From Spodoptera frugiperda (lineage: Eukaryota; Arthropoda; Insecta; Lepidoptera; Noctuidae), in assembly GCF_023101765.2 (NCBI RefSeq), contig NC_064239.1:3038001-3102000 (forward strand): a DNA stretch of 64,000 nt, in the 5' to 3' direction. The translations under genes were made by a program, and so were the position numbers. Below, piece by piece: positions 35,957 to 47,945 of the stretch (position 1 is the first letter of the stretch; every line of letters starts with the position of its first letter). The notes beneath the pieces were generated by a model that was not told the origin of the DNA, ran no database searches, and was given only the letters and a program-made list of their open reading frames with translations.

Positions 35957-36100
35957 AGGGGTAAAATCATTTAACGAATCCTTCCACCTTAGCTGAGGCG
36001 AGAGGAAGTATCAAACTCCTTAGTGACTAAAAAACATCCCGTTCCTACTTCTGCTTCGAGCCAGAACCCCGGCAACCTGCTAAGTCTTTCGCGGCTTCGA
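35957..36100 (-). repeat. SINE copy (CCGGAGCTGCGGACT family), diverged
   Basis: Minus strand: GGGGTAAAATCATTTAACGA, GCTGAGGCGAGAGG, TTAGTGACTAAAAAACATCC, CGTTCCTACTTCTGCTTCGA, GAACCCCGGCAACCTGCTAA. Confidence 0.7.
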
Positions 36101-36589
36101 AATATAGATCTACTTAACCGTTTCTTTTTTATAACTAGAATTAGTTTTAATTTAACAGAAGCACTAATCTAATTCGCTTAAAAAACGCGCACGCGTTGAA
36201 AGCTTGCGCGCTTTTTTTTACTGAACACGCAAAAAATGGCTTAACATAATTACACATTAACTAAAGAGATCACAAACTCATTAGTTAAAACACACGAATA
36301 AGTATAACGTCATCGACTGTTCAGTCGGTTTAATGATTGAAAGAGATAATTTTAACAAGAGGTTACGAATGTTCATTTTTGGATCAAGAAAAGTTAACTA
36401 ATTAATAGATATTTAGGTTGGTTTTATTCTTCAATCTGCAGGCAATTTTAGGCACTATTTCGTAATGTCAATGGTATTAATCAAGTAGGTATGTTCTTAT
36501 CTATTTATGACAGGACCCTAGTTAGAGAGAAAAACAAAGACTAGCCGTTGGTCTTCTTAATAGACTAGGATCTGAACCTTTATCATAAT

Positions 36590-36830
36590 CATCAAATTCA
36601 AATTTAAATCAGCCGAGAGACGTGCACTGTTGAACAAAGGCCTTTAGTCATCTGAACCCCTCTTTTTATTGACGGAGGAAACCATCGAAAGGTACCTTTT
36701 GGAGAGAAAGAGTAGGGACTGTGGGGATTCACCTCACTAAAACCAATTGGTGGGCACCATCAGCAAGGGGACATCGAGTCCTCTAAATAGACCAGTGTCT
36801 AACCAAGTATTCCTCTGCTTACTTCTCTCG
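36590..36830 (+). repeat. LINE-derived repeat fragment
   Basis: GACGTGCACTGTTGAACAAA plus GGCCTTTAGTC is the typical lepidopteran CACTGCTGGACAAAGGCCT block of a non-LTR element. The following TCACCTCACTAAAACCAATT and GGTGGGCACCATCAGCAAGG resemble 2230-2330 in Eaf intron 3. Confidence 0.5.
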
Positions 36831-37409
36831 AAAAACCAGGTGTGATGTCGAGTTATACTTGTACACAAACGTATTATGTCATCGACGTACAAATAAATTA
36901 TGATGTCACCCAACTTTTTATGGACACAATACTTTTTCTTATTACTTTTATACGCTTCATTATAAGTAGATCAGCTATCAGTTAAGTTGATCTAGTTTGG
37001 AATTGTTATATTTTTTTGTTACGGTGACGTTTGGACAGCACTTCATACTATACGTCCAGCTTAACAAGATCTCTTATTTTATTTATACCTTAGTTTATGA
37101 GAGGTCAAGTTATATTGGCCAGTGTTGGTGTATTTTGATCTGCTTAACAAAAAATAGTATGGTAACGAGAGTGAGGTGACGTAATGATGATCGCGAGACA
37201 TCAAACGGAGCCGTGCGCCTGCGCGTGACATAATTATTATGTCTAATATAGTGTGCGTGTGTTTGTATGTATGTAATAGGCAGTGTTATGTATGTATGTA
37301 GTCATTAATTACATATCTCTATGCGATTATTGGTTTTACTCGATTCTATTAGGAGTTCCTATTGTATGTGACATCATTGTTCTAAATTAGTGTTTGATAA
37401 ATTACTGTG

Positions 37410-37890
37410 ATCATCATCATCAGCTGATTTAGGGTCATTCCTGGATAAATATGCTTTTTCGTCTTCTTCCTTTCCCTTAAAGGAGGTATAGGACATATCC
37501 TGGTTTCTGGTGATAAATGTATCCATCACACTGTCTCACATTTTACTTCTTGGTGAGGTGACTTACTTGACTTAAGGTCCTATGACTCTTAGTTGGGACA
37601 GAGGGCGTCCACAGAGGTTCTTCATCTTGATCGGTCCCGAGCTTCCCGCTTCACCTCGTTTTACGTCGCCAGGTTTGCTGAGGACGGTTACGCTTCCTTT
37701 TTACCGGGGGATTCCACTCTAAGGCTTGTTTAGGATTGTGGTCGAGGCTTCTTCAGAGAGTGGCCAATACATCGCCACTTGCAACGTTTGATTTGGCGGA
37801 TATTCGATATGGTTTTCGAGAAGGAGTTAGACCTTTGAAAAACCACATTTCGTTATACCTAGTACCTCATATACATAAGTGTGCCATACA
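37410..37890 (-). repeat. Unclassified interspersed repeat, tentative
   Basis: ATCATCATCATCAGCTGATT, TGATCGGTCCCGAGCTTCCC and the CACCTCGTTTTACGTCGCC block are typical of a dispersed lepidopteran repeat that I remember but cannot name. There is no second copy in this window, so support is weak. Confidence 0.3.
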
Positions 37891-40379
37891 TCCCATGCTC
37901 ATATACATAAGCGACCTATCGAGCATATTGCCCTACATTCAATACATTAAATATATTTTATTTCACAGTAATATAACACAAAAACTGAAATACTTCTTCT
38001 TACTTTGCTAAACTAATTTGAATTTAAACTTATGACTCATAGAGAGGAAAATCCAAAAAAGTAACAATCTACTCAAAATAGAATTACTTTAATTGGTTCA
38101 CTATTGAGTTCTTATTGTTTTATCTCTAGACAATTATAACGAATGTGGAGATGATCTAATTGGCTAGACTACACAGTAAATAACTATGGTATTTTCCAGC
38201 TTTATCGCTAAATACCTTTGGCTAATTGCTATAATATTTTATTGTGTTTTGCCGTCGCCTTCAGCTATCACGAATACTATAATGAGACTGCAAGTTGTAT
38301 GTTTAATATAAAACGTGATGTTTACAAGTGTGACAAATTATTAATTTCAACATAATTATTTTAATAATGATTGTAATCTATTAACTACGTTTATTTATTA
38401 TTTATTGGGTTTGCGTCAGTGGGCATTATCGATATTAGCACGGAGTTGGAAATTTACATGGGACTTGGGACTCATAACAATACTGAAGAAAAGTGGATGG
38501 TAAATTAAGATTATGCACTTCTGCTTATTTTTTGAGGATCAAAAGATGTGAAGTTATATCAAATAAGTAGCAGAAAAAGGGGTGATACATGTGCTTATGT
38601 CCTGGTCAAAACATTGTGTTTTCTTTTCAAATTCCTCTTTCAAAATCAATGTTCAAAAATTACTCTAAATCAAAACACTCCAAACGTCAAAACGTCTACA
38701 AATTCAAACTCTTAAACGTAATAAAAAAAAACAGTAAACTTAATACATTAAACTCAGTAAATGATTGTCAGTTAAGTTATATGCAAAATACTAGCGACAA
38801 GCCTCCACAGTTAACCACTCAACAATTTGTTGGTTAGAATTAACCAAATGCGGCCAGTTTTATTAGTCTACTAGTTAATGTTGCAAATTAATTCAAATTG
38901 GTTATTTATTTATATTTATGCTGAGATCCTAGTAGGTCGCGTCGTTTATTTGTCTTTGATAAGAAGTCTGGCTTTGAACTGTCAACAGTGGGTTCGTTTT
39001 CTTTGCTGTTTATTGATGTACTGTTGTGGTAGGAGTAGTGGTGTAGTGGGGAAATCATTCATCTTCATAGATAGGAATTAAATAATGAAGTGAAAAGTAA
39101 TAAAACCAAGAAAGTCAGATCTAGTATAGAAGATTGATTAAAGAAGTAAAGAGTTTATTTTATCTAATAAAAAGAAACTGACTCAACTCTGTTTACATAC
39201 AAATATTATCGTTGAAATGGGAGAAACTTACTCAGGAGACGTGATGTGATACTCGAAATATGATAAGATTAGTTAGAGAGACTGCACAGTATCGCTTCCT
39301 GACCTAACATCTCATGTGTGGAATAATGGGTCTTACCTATGTAGAATAGGCTTAGGAGATGTGCAGGGCATCGAAACATGATTAGATTCATCGGAGAGAC
39401 TGGACAGTAGCGCCATTGGCTCCAGCAACTTGCTCTTCCATGCGAGGGAATAATATCAAACCCGCTTAACTATGTATGTAGAGAGGAAGCTCATAGTTCA
39501 ACACAAAAACTGATGACGATATTTCGAAAACCTAGAAGTTTCTCCACCCTTCCCCTTAACTAATTCACTTCAATATTCATTTAATAATTCTATTAAATAT
39601 GAATTAGTAAATGTGATGTATGCAAATGTACTAGTCTAGCAATAAATAATATCTAGGCAGGCGCAAAGCTAGGTAATTGCGTAAATTATGTGTCACCTGA
39701 TGTTTCTATTTACTTGAGTTGTGGCGGTTCATGACTGTTGTGACAAATTGAACTTGTTACTGGTTTCCTGTGGATTTTTATTTATCTACTGCTTGATTTG
39801 ATGGAGGCAATGAACGGAGTATGGTAGGTTCAAAGTTGTTGCATGCGGTTAATGATTTAACTGGTAAAAGATAATGTTAATGTTTGTATTGGATTAAATG
39901 TTTTAAATCTGGTGATTGTCTTAATAGCTAAGAGACTGGCGCAGCATGAGGATTGATTTTCAAAAAAAAAAAAATATAAGTACGTTTTTCTAATTACTTT
40001 ATTTTTTTATTAGCGGCTTATACGGCAGAACCTTGCAAGTTTATTCTGTAGTGGTCTTTTGAGGAAAGAACCACAGCAGTTTGAGCGGACCTGTTCAGAT
40101 GGCAGCACGCATGTGTCAGTTTACAATGAGCTCAGCTGACGGCTGTTGCTGAATGATCCGACGAACAATATCAACCAAAAGAACATTTGGGTAGGCCACA
40201 CACTGTCAGAATATAATTAACTAAAAGTGAAATGACTAGGCAAACTCTCGCACGGTCCTCAAACTAACAATTTTAAAAATAATATGTGAAAACAAAAAAA
40301 TATCGAATGATATTAATGTAATCATGTCAAATTGTATAAAAATGTAACTTGTGTTACAAACATGTCAACATGACCTGTG

Positions 40380-40690
40380 TGGATTAACTGGCGGCTCAAC
40401 TCCCAAGCCTGTCTATCGTCGTGAAGTAGTCTTTAACGGGCTTTTATAACAACTTTACATACAGTTTTTCTTTAATAACATTTTTAAATTTATTCAGGCT
40501 CAAACTTTGAATATCGCTGGGAATTTTATTGTAAAAGCGTATGCATTGACATCTGAACGAACCACTTATTTTCTTAAGTCTAGTAGTGGGAACAATATAT
40601 TTGTTTTTACTTCTAGTGTTTATATTATGTATATCACAATCTTTTTGAATAAATAAACTGGTAAAAGGTGTAGGTATGTTATGTTTATAT
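40380..40690 (-). pseudogene. Non-LTR retrotransposon reverse-transcriptase C-terminal remnant
   Basis: On the minus strand, about 40690 down to about 40390, a frame reads HNINTRSKNKYIVPTTRL, then KISGSFRCQCIRFYNKIPSD, IQSLSLNKFKNVIKEKLYVK and, after an in-frame stop, KPVKDYFTTIDRLG. This is the typical C-terminal end of a LINE ORF2 (N-T-R-x-K then FYNKIP then the final helix). The catalytic reverse-transcriptase domain is absent. A short related piece (GATTAACTGGCGG followed by ATCGTCGTGAA) lies at 41110-41175. Dead copy, probably 5'-truncated. Confidence 0.6.
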
Positions 40691-41499
40691 TGAATTCAAT
40701 GTTTATATTGGATAAAAGTTTATTGGAAAGTCGTAGTTTCGGAAGATAGGTAGATGCGGGGGGGGTAATAAAGTCTCTGGTACCATCACTCACACAATTA
40801 AATACAATGTAAGCGTTGATTCACGTTGGTTTTATGTAAGGCCGTGGTGTCATCGTCGATAGCACGGCCCATGCGTGCCGAAGCATCTGTCCTACACTTA
40901 AAATTGAATGAATGAATTAATATTCATGTCATAAAAATACATTGTTGACACAGAAGAATCCACCTTGCCTTAATTAATTTTTGCTCACTAATAAGTGTCA
41001 TTTTACTAGCAACAACAGAGTGATGCCTCAATAACCGTGTCCAATTTCCATATCACCACAGTGACATCATTCATTGATCACCATGACTTATGGTGACTGA
41101 CTCCTAATGATTAACTGGCGGTTCAAGTCAGCCAGTCATCGTCGTGAATAGATAACGGGCGCAGATAACAACTATGACATCATATTATTGTTATATCTCG
41201 CGATCTCTTTTCGATTGTGTAAAATTGTGAATTCATTAATGGGTGCGTACTATCACGTTCTAGTAGGTACATAAAATCACGCCTTTTCAAATACTGGAAA
41301 GATATTTTCGTCAGTTAAGTTATAAGGCACTTCAGTTATACTATACTAGTAAGTGTTCCTTGTAATAATAAGTGTGAGGTCTCGGATTAGATTTACGGAT
41401 CGGGAGAAATGATTTTGGGTTCTTTCGGTTTCGGAAATTCTTAGTTAGTAATAGCCAAGATACGTTTAGCTTCCACCAATCATATTCATTGGTACACAT

Positions 41500-41697
41500 A
41501 GCTTAGAACTGGTGCAAACGGACTCAGACTTCGCATACTCGAGCTGCGTATCTTCCTAGCACATCAACATTGCGTGTGGCACATCTTCGTAGCACGGAAA
41601 ACTACATAGCTTAGTATATGACTAGGAAACTGTCACATAGTTTCAGACTTTAGCTATTACATCCTCGTAGCACATCTCTGGTGGAAATGCCCCTATC
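41500..41697 (-). repeat. MITE relative of the 30681-31093 element
   Basis: Shares ACATAGCTTAG, CATACTCGAG, TAGCACATCTCTGGTGGAAA and repeated CTTCGTAGCAC blocks with 30681-31093. One terminal repeat is preserved at 41670-41690. Confidence 0.5.
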
Positions 41698-42227
41698 GTT
41701 GCTTTTACCTCAAATTCATAAAACCTGCAAGCAGTAGTAAAGAATTCCTCGACCAACGTTAGTACATATTCATTAATCATTCTTGTACAGTCTATGTAGT
41801 GTTAAGTAAATAACTAATTACTTGCTCAGACTAAAGTGGGTGTGTTAGTGCGTATCGTGGCGTGTATCTCCCGTACTAGAAACACATAAATCTGGCGTAT
41901 TTATGTACGTCGCACTTCAATTAATAACGAATAAAATTAACCCGTTGTTTCACGGAGCTTGTAGTCTGTGTGAAGTTTTAGATATGGCATGCTTATGGTG
42001 GTGGTAGACTGTGTGTCTTTTTGTAGAAAAATGCCATTTTGATTCGGTTATTGGAACGGTTCCATTTACAGATTTTCATCAAAAAGGTACTAGAAGGTTT
42101 TATTTTTTTTAATTCTTAGTCTTATTGATTGTTCCCTGTATGGAGATTCAACAGTAGGTTTATTCTGGGTGTAACGGTAAAGAAGAGGTTACTTTTTGCA
42201 TGTTGACTCGGTAAGTACCTATTTATA

Positions 42228-42433
42228 CAGTTTGTCAACGGAACACTCCCGAAAAAACGCTACAAAATTTTTGTTTTCGTGTTTTTCATGCAACATCAGC
42301 CTTAGGCAATTGATTGCCACTAGGGACTATTACATAAAATAAACATTACCTAATATCCTTAATTATTTGAAAATAAAACTCGGTTTTTCCGTCACTTGTT
42401 TGCGGCGTTTGGGAGCGTTCCGTTTACACCCTG
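42228..42433. mobile_element. Small element with terminal inverted repeats
   Basis: The left end CAGTTTGTCAACGGAACAC plus TCCCGAAAAAACGC pairs with the right end GCGTTTGGGAGCGTTCCG plus TTTACACCCTG. The 206-bp interior is non-coding. Probably a MITE; family unknown and target duplication unclear. Confidence 0.55.
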
Positions 42434-43935
42434 CATATTAACTGTAATTGATCTACACAATATGCTCCATTAATACTAACTTTAAAGCTAAGCTTGCCTA
42501 AGTCACGTCTATTACCTTCTAAAGCCCTTTGCGTCCACTACATTGGCGGCTATTAAAACAATTTACACTTCAGGTGCCTATTACGTGTCGCTCTGGTATT
42601 TATTAGGCTTGTGCTCTAGTCAGTGCTATCGTAATGTCTATTTTAACACCATTTATAGCCTTCTATCCTTAATGGGTTTGTCTCATTAAGTGTTTGCCTG
42701 GGAAAAAGGTTTTTTATGCATAAAGTTACTAAGAGAAATTTTGCAGTATTTTACCAGCCATAAAACTAATGACACTAAACATTTTGGGTGTTTCAAAATA
42801 CAAATAAGTCTTTCTTAAGCTATTTATTTATACAAACACACCCAAACCCCCTTTGTCTCCCTTACACATTACATGCCCACCTACCGTTTTAGGAACACAG
42901 AACTCATGTAAATTACGAATAAACACTAAAATTATAGTATCGAGTCCTGTCTGTCTATTGTACGAAGTCATTCTCCCATAAACTACAGTGGCGCCATTGT
43001 GAGGTAAAGTTATAGTGATAATTTTGCATGTTAAGTTTGTTTTGGACTATAACAAGACTGCCCAGCTTCTAATACTTTAGGAACATGTTGTAGCACTCAA
43101 GAAATTGGGTCAAATGATCAATTATAAACGTTTAACGTCAAATTATTGAGATTTATTGGTTTGTTGACTTTCGTGTCGACGGTGAGACGGTGATTGTGTT
43201 TTGGTGGAAGTGGTCCGGTCAGTTTTGGCCAGTTGTGTAGTGTTAATTTTTTAAAGGTAGTTTATAGAATTGTGTTTTGGATTCAACTATTTAGCATTGG
43301 TTTGGCCAGGTGATTTTGAGACAATGTTATCGATATTTACTTAAATGAATGCTATTGGATATTGGTTTTAATTTCTATTAATTTAGGAATTTTAGTTTGA
43401 AATTAATTTCACCGTTTTGTAGGTGCAGGTATTATTTTGAATTCAATTCTCTCGATTACCTACACAGGTCCATTAGATTTAAAGGCTACTTGAGTCCAGC
43501 TAGCATTAAAGTCCATTAATTATGCGACCGACAAACTTGTCCCGATCAGTAATATTCAATAATGGTAAACATAAATCAATAATTAAGATATCTAACTAAT
43601 TTCTTGAGTTATGATATCGTTGGTGTGCAAGATACTGTTTAAGTTATAGTACCATGGTATTCTTAGTAGATTATAATGTACTACCTTCGTTACGTATTAA
43701 TAATGTATAATCAATATCTGTTACTTTATTATAATGTATTAGCTTCATTACGTACCAAATATGATGAATGGATTAATGTATTATTATAATTGTTAATTAT
43801 GAAAATGTAATAATATTGTTGAATATATTAAAAGATCCTTTAAATGTACAACAAACAGACGGGCCTCTTGAGGAGAATGAAATGGGATCTCAAAGATATA
43901 CGAAAAACTGCTGCAGTGGGTGAAAAGCTTTGCCT

Positions 43936-44082
43936 TTTTTGAGAGGGGGAAATCATCCTATGTCTTCTCCCGCCTTGGGTGAAGTAAAGGGGAGTCAGAC
44001 TCTTACTGAATAAAACCAATCCGTTCTTTCTTCTGCACTTCGAGCTGGAGTCCCGGCTTTTTAGTCCTCCGGGGCTCCATAT
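43936..44082 (-). repeat. SINE copy (CCGGAGCTGCGGACT family), diverged
   Basis: Minus strand: GAGGGGGAAATCATCCTATG, CTTCTCCCGCCTTGGGTGAA, CAGACTCTTACTGAATAAAA, CCGTTCTTTCTTCTGCACTT. The head is rearranged. Confidence 0.7.
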
Positions 44083-45289
44083 CGGTTCCACTGGGCTCCA
44101 TCTGTTAGTTGTGTCTCCCTTCACTAACATGTTAGTATAACCTAACTGATTAATAATATCTATAGGAAATAAACGTAGGTAGTCCGTAGGTTTATAGGCA
44201 TAAAATCAAAGCCAAATGAACAAAAAAGAAAAAAGTTAATTAACTTTTTACGCGGTGTTTTAAGCATTAAGGATTTTATGTCAATGTCGTAAAACTATTC
44301 AAATCGGATCGTTAAATACTTGACAATCATAAGTCACCGTTATGTGAACATGATTAGGTAATAAAAATCCGTTAAAATAATATATTTCGTCTGCGTTCTA
44401 GTCGCGCCCAATGCCAATAGTTTTTCCAACGTTGACTCATAACCGATAGAACCACATTCGATTATTTTTTGCGTTTCTCAAATTATTCCATCATAAAAAC
44501 TACGACAAAAAAGTTAAAGTGCTCTCTTTTAGATTGTGTACACGTGTTAATTTAATATGCCGTCATTTATGGTGAAAAACAATATAATGATGTCACTACC
44601 AAAAATGGTCGAACGTCGTCGCCAGAGATTGTAAAAGATTGGATAAGAATCACGCTTTATTAACACTGTGTCAATATTATTTAGTTTTAAGTTTCTTATC
44701 TCGTATATTTTCCTGTCCGTTTTCAATTTTGAGATATCAACATTCAGTAATGTAGGTGTAGTTGTGGGTTCGATTCCAGCGGAGGTAGTAGGCGGATTTG
44801 TAACAGCACGGTTGATGTGTAGTGGGTTGATAATTTTAATTTATCGTGTATACATCGTGTTAACAGAATACGTATATCTAAGTTATGTGAGGGCGTTGTT
44901 TTGGCACGCAGCTGCACTTTTTACGTAACAAATCTTATTTTACGTCTGAGGGTTGGTATTATTGCTGCAATTCGATCAATCCGTGATTTATAAAGGACAT
45001 TTGCAGTAAACGTGCAACTGTTGCCAACTTGTGCGCAATTATGTCGACGATTTCTGTGAAATTGAATGTGATCGTGTTTTGTCTCTTAATTTAATTTACA
45101 TACTTAGATGGTTTTATTTGCTTTACCATTTTTACGCTCATGATCATCTAACTGCTTAATGATACGTGTATATGACGTATTTTAAGTTAACATACATACG
45201 TAAGAGAAAGATTCAATATTTGTTTAAAACATTTAACATTCGCTTACGTGAAGATGGATATAAATAAGACAGTAGTTTTAAAGGAAAAC

Positions 45290-45545
45290 TCGACTGCCTC
45301 GTTGGTCGAGTGATCGCAAGTGTGACTGTCGGGTCTGTCGGTCGGGCAAAGTATTACTGGGATTTTTTCGTAAATTTCTCAGTAGTAGCGCGGAGTCTGG
45401 AATTGTGTCCAGTATATGGCAATAGGCTCACCCCTTATTACATAGAACTTATGGTGAAAAGTGGGTGTACATTGTATAGCGGCATTACGTGTCGTAATGA
45501 GCACCTCTGCCTACCCCTTCAGGGATAAAAGGCGTGACGTTGCGT
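45290..45545 (+). repeat. tRNA-related SINE, fullest copy
   Basis: Starts GACTGCCTCGTTGGTCGAGT (A-box-like) with GATCGCAAGTGTGACTGTCG, then AAAGTATTACTGGGATTTTT, TGTCCAGTATATGGCAATAG, GGCATTACGTGTCGTAATGA, GCACCTCTGCCTACCCCTTC and AAAAGGCGTGACGTT. The other copies (8149-8345, 52769-52975 and 57753-57872) are partial. Confidence 0.75.
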
Positions 45546-46016
45546 TTAACGGAAAATTTGTACACATATATCTTGTTTCATAGAAAATTTCATAACCTAG
45601 GGCAATGGGAAATTTGCTGAACTACCGTGACTTGACAATTATAACAATTATGTTGGCTTAGTCATATGTGATGTGATGTGTGCTACCGCTGTGATCTTCC
45701 GACATAAATTTTCCGAGAAATTAAAACTCTACGTTTGTACACGTACGTCATAAAACTGTTTTGGAATACGTGTGATATATTTAGCCATTAAAATTTTTGT
45801 TCAGTAACTGGTTATCAGATTGTTTAAAAACACATTTTTTGAAACCATTCTTTGTTTTGACCATTTTTAAATTTTAATATGCTTTCAACATTTTGAAGAT
45901 TTTTATTTAAGACTTTGATTTGATTGGATTAACTTATCTTTTAATAAAAATGTTACATTTAATAACCATAGAGAAACTAAGAAAAACTTGGGAAAATTCA
46001 AATCAATTATTTGGTA

Positions 46017-46240
46017 TGTTATCGGCTTACTCACGTAACTGTTTGACGAGGAACTCGACTAGTTTCTAGCCATGCTAGAGGCTCTTATTCATGGGCAGCA
46101 TTCCGCTACACCCGATGGGGTAGTCACCGTCGCCAAATCAGTCGAGTTCCTCGACAAACAGTTACGTGAGTAAGCCGATAACATAATAATTAATTTAGTA
46201 TGTCTCACTAAAGTTACAATAAAATTATAATTCAAATCCA
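46017..46240. mobile_element. Hairpin-ended non-autonomous element, copy 1
   Basis: Inverted arms of 44 bp at 46017-46060 and 46140-46183 (GTTATCGGCTTACTCACGTA / TACGTGAGTAAGCCGATAAC; one mismatch) enclose 79 bp. The homology to the second copy (53325-53528, inverted) continues outside the right arm through AATTTAGTATGTCTCAC. The hairpin is therefore subterminal and the full element is larger than the arms. Confidence 0.75.
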
Positions 46241-46513
46241 TTCTCAAACAATCTAAGACTGTTATGTACAAAAAAACGTAGTATAAATAACACAAGCATG
46301 TTACGTCAAAATAATATATAACATAATTTGTCTTGAAAGGTGTGTGTTAATCTTATAGCCTGTAAACTTATGCGAATGTCAAGATACGTATCACGCGTTT
46401 TCGTACTTAAAAAAGTATATACTTGTACTGTAAGTATAAAAAATATAGTATTACAGTGTCATTTACTTTTTATTCAAGTGTACCAAATGTAATGTATTTT
46501 TTAGGTAATGTTT

Positions 46514-46664
46514 ATTGAGATGGAAAAATAATCTTATCACTTCTCCTGCCTTGGGTGAGGCAAAAGAGAGTATTAGACTCGTACTGACTAAAAACCGCCC
46601 CGTTTCTACTATTGCTCTTCGAACCGGAGCCCTGGCAACACGACAGGACTTTCACGGCTGCGGT
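46514..46664 (-). repeat. SINE copy (CCGGAGCTGCGGACT family)
   Basis: Minus strand: CACTTCTCCTGCCTTGGGTG, AGACTCGTACTGACTAAAAA, CCGCCCCGTTTCTACTATTG, GAACCGGAGCCCTGGCAACA. The head is diverged. Confidence 0.7.
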
Positions 46665-47183
46665 AAATGTTAATGTTACTATTATTTTACTAGAGTGTAC
46701 ATATACATGTATGTATTTAGGCAGATTTCTGTAACCTGCTACAGTATTGCTATGCACAAGTTCATTACTGCATTAATAAAAGCCACTATAATAAAAGATA
46801 AAAAATGTGCACTGCGTCATCACCGCATAGTCTGTACCAGAAAAGAAAATCGGAAACGTCCAATAACTCTATGTATAATTAAAAACTAAGCCACCAAAAA
46901 GGGTGACAAACAAATACCTCTCATAAAAAGACAACATAAAATATTTCTTTCAATAATATTGCTAGAGGACAACTCCCAAAGTTGTCACACAACTAGTGCG
47001 CTCTAAGCCTGACCACCGAGATCGCGACTCACGCGCACCTTATCTTGTATCAAATACTAATTATTATTATTTACTGCTCCCCGTTAACTGTAGTGTTAGG
47101 ATAAACTAGTTTTTATTTAAGGCCAAGTGTGTTTTACAAATTATTTGAAAAGAAATCTGTGTTGTGATATTTCACACCATGTA

Positions 47184-47476
47184 TGGGGCCATCCATTAAT
47201 TACGTTACACCTTAAGCGGGGTGACGGAGTGTGACCTTATTTGACAAGGGGGCTTGAGGGTCTTAAATTTCGTGACGTCATATTTCAATTATTATAATCT
47301 AACTGTTAAAACACGAACTTGGAACTAAAATCTAAAAACTCAAAAAAATCTAGATGTAAAATTATAAAATGTGACGTCACACTAGGGAGGGGGAGGTCTC
47401 ACAAATGTGACTAATTGTGACGAGGACGGGGGAGGGGGTCAAAAAGCATGAAATTTGTGTGACGTAATTTATGGAT
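47184..47476. mobile_element. MITE with GGCCATCCATTAATTACGT terminal inverted repeat
   Basis: The left end GGGGCCATCCATTAATTACG plus TTACAC and the right end GTGTGACGTAATTTATGGAT are inverted copies. The 290-bp interior is non-coding, with G-rich tracts and two GTGACGTCA motifs. This terminal sequence recurs across insect genomes to my recollection; superfamily not assigned. Confidence 0.65.
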
Positions 47477-47817
47477 TTATTCAGAAAATATGAAATTGGA
47501 GAGGAGAGGTGAGGAGATTTATTTAATGTTTTTTACGTGACACTTTGAAATAATGACATCGTGCTGTTATTACATACTTAGGTATACATCAATTTAACAC
47601 TTTGGTGAATATTTTGCATATGTATTGTGCTATGTTATTATGACGTAATTTCATTATTTGGAAATAAATCGCTAAATACAATTGTGTGGGAACTAATGCA
47701 CAATGGTACACTCATATATTTACATAACCGAGAGTTTTTATGTTCGATATAAGGCTCATGCATATTGTAAGTTTACAATATTTATTTGGTTATTGGAATT
47801 ATTTTTCCCTTTTCTTT

Positions 47818-47945
47818 AAGGGGGAAAAATCATCCAATGACTTCTCTAGCCTTGTCAGTCTCTTACTGACTAAAAACAACCCCGTTCCTACTCCTGCTTT
47901 TCGAGGCAGATCCCAGGTAAACTCGCTAGGTAGTCCGCAGCTTCG
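47818..47945 (-). repeat. SINE copy (CCGGAGCTGCGGACT family)
   Basis: Minus strand: AAATCATCCAATGACTTCTC, TCAGTCTCTTACTGACTAAA, CCCCGTTCCTACTCCTGCTT, CGCTAGGTAGTCCGCAGCTT. Confidence 0.8.

Larger units (their letters stand above)
26910..40379. other. Intergenic DNA, repeats only
   Basis: Apart from the separately listed SINE, Helitron-like, MITE and LINE fragments I see no exon. Open frames are short, lack domains and start at arbitrary ATGs. Further diverged repeats of low certainty are a LINE-like stretch at about 36600-36820 and an interspersed repeat at about 37410-37890. Short tandem repeats occur at 32360-32420, and an AGATCT-rich run at 35915-35945. Confidence 0.45.

Noticed and set aside
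44767..44777. GGTTCGATTCC, a perfect tRNA B-box sequence
   Set aside because: No A box at the right distance and no cloverleaf can be formed; most likely a SINE-head scrap or chance.
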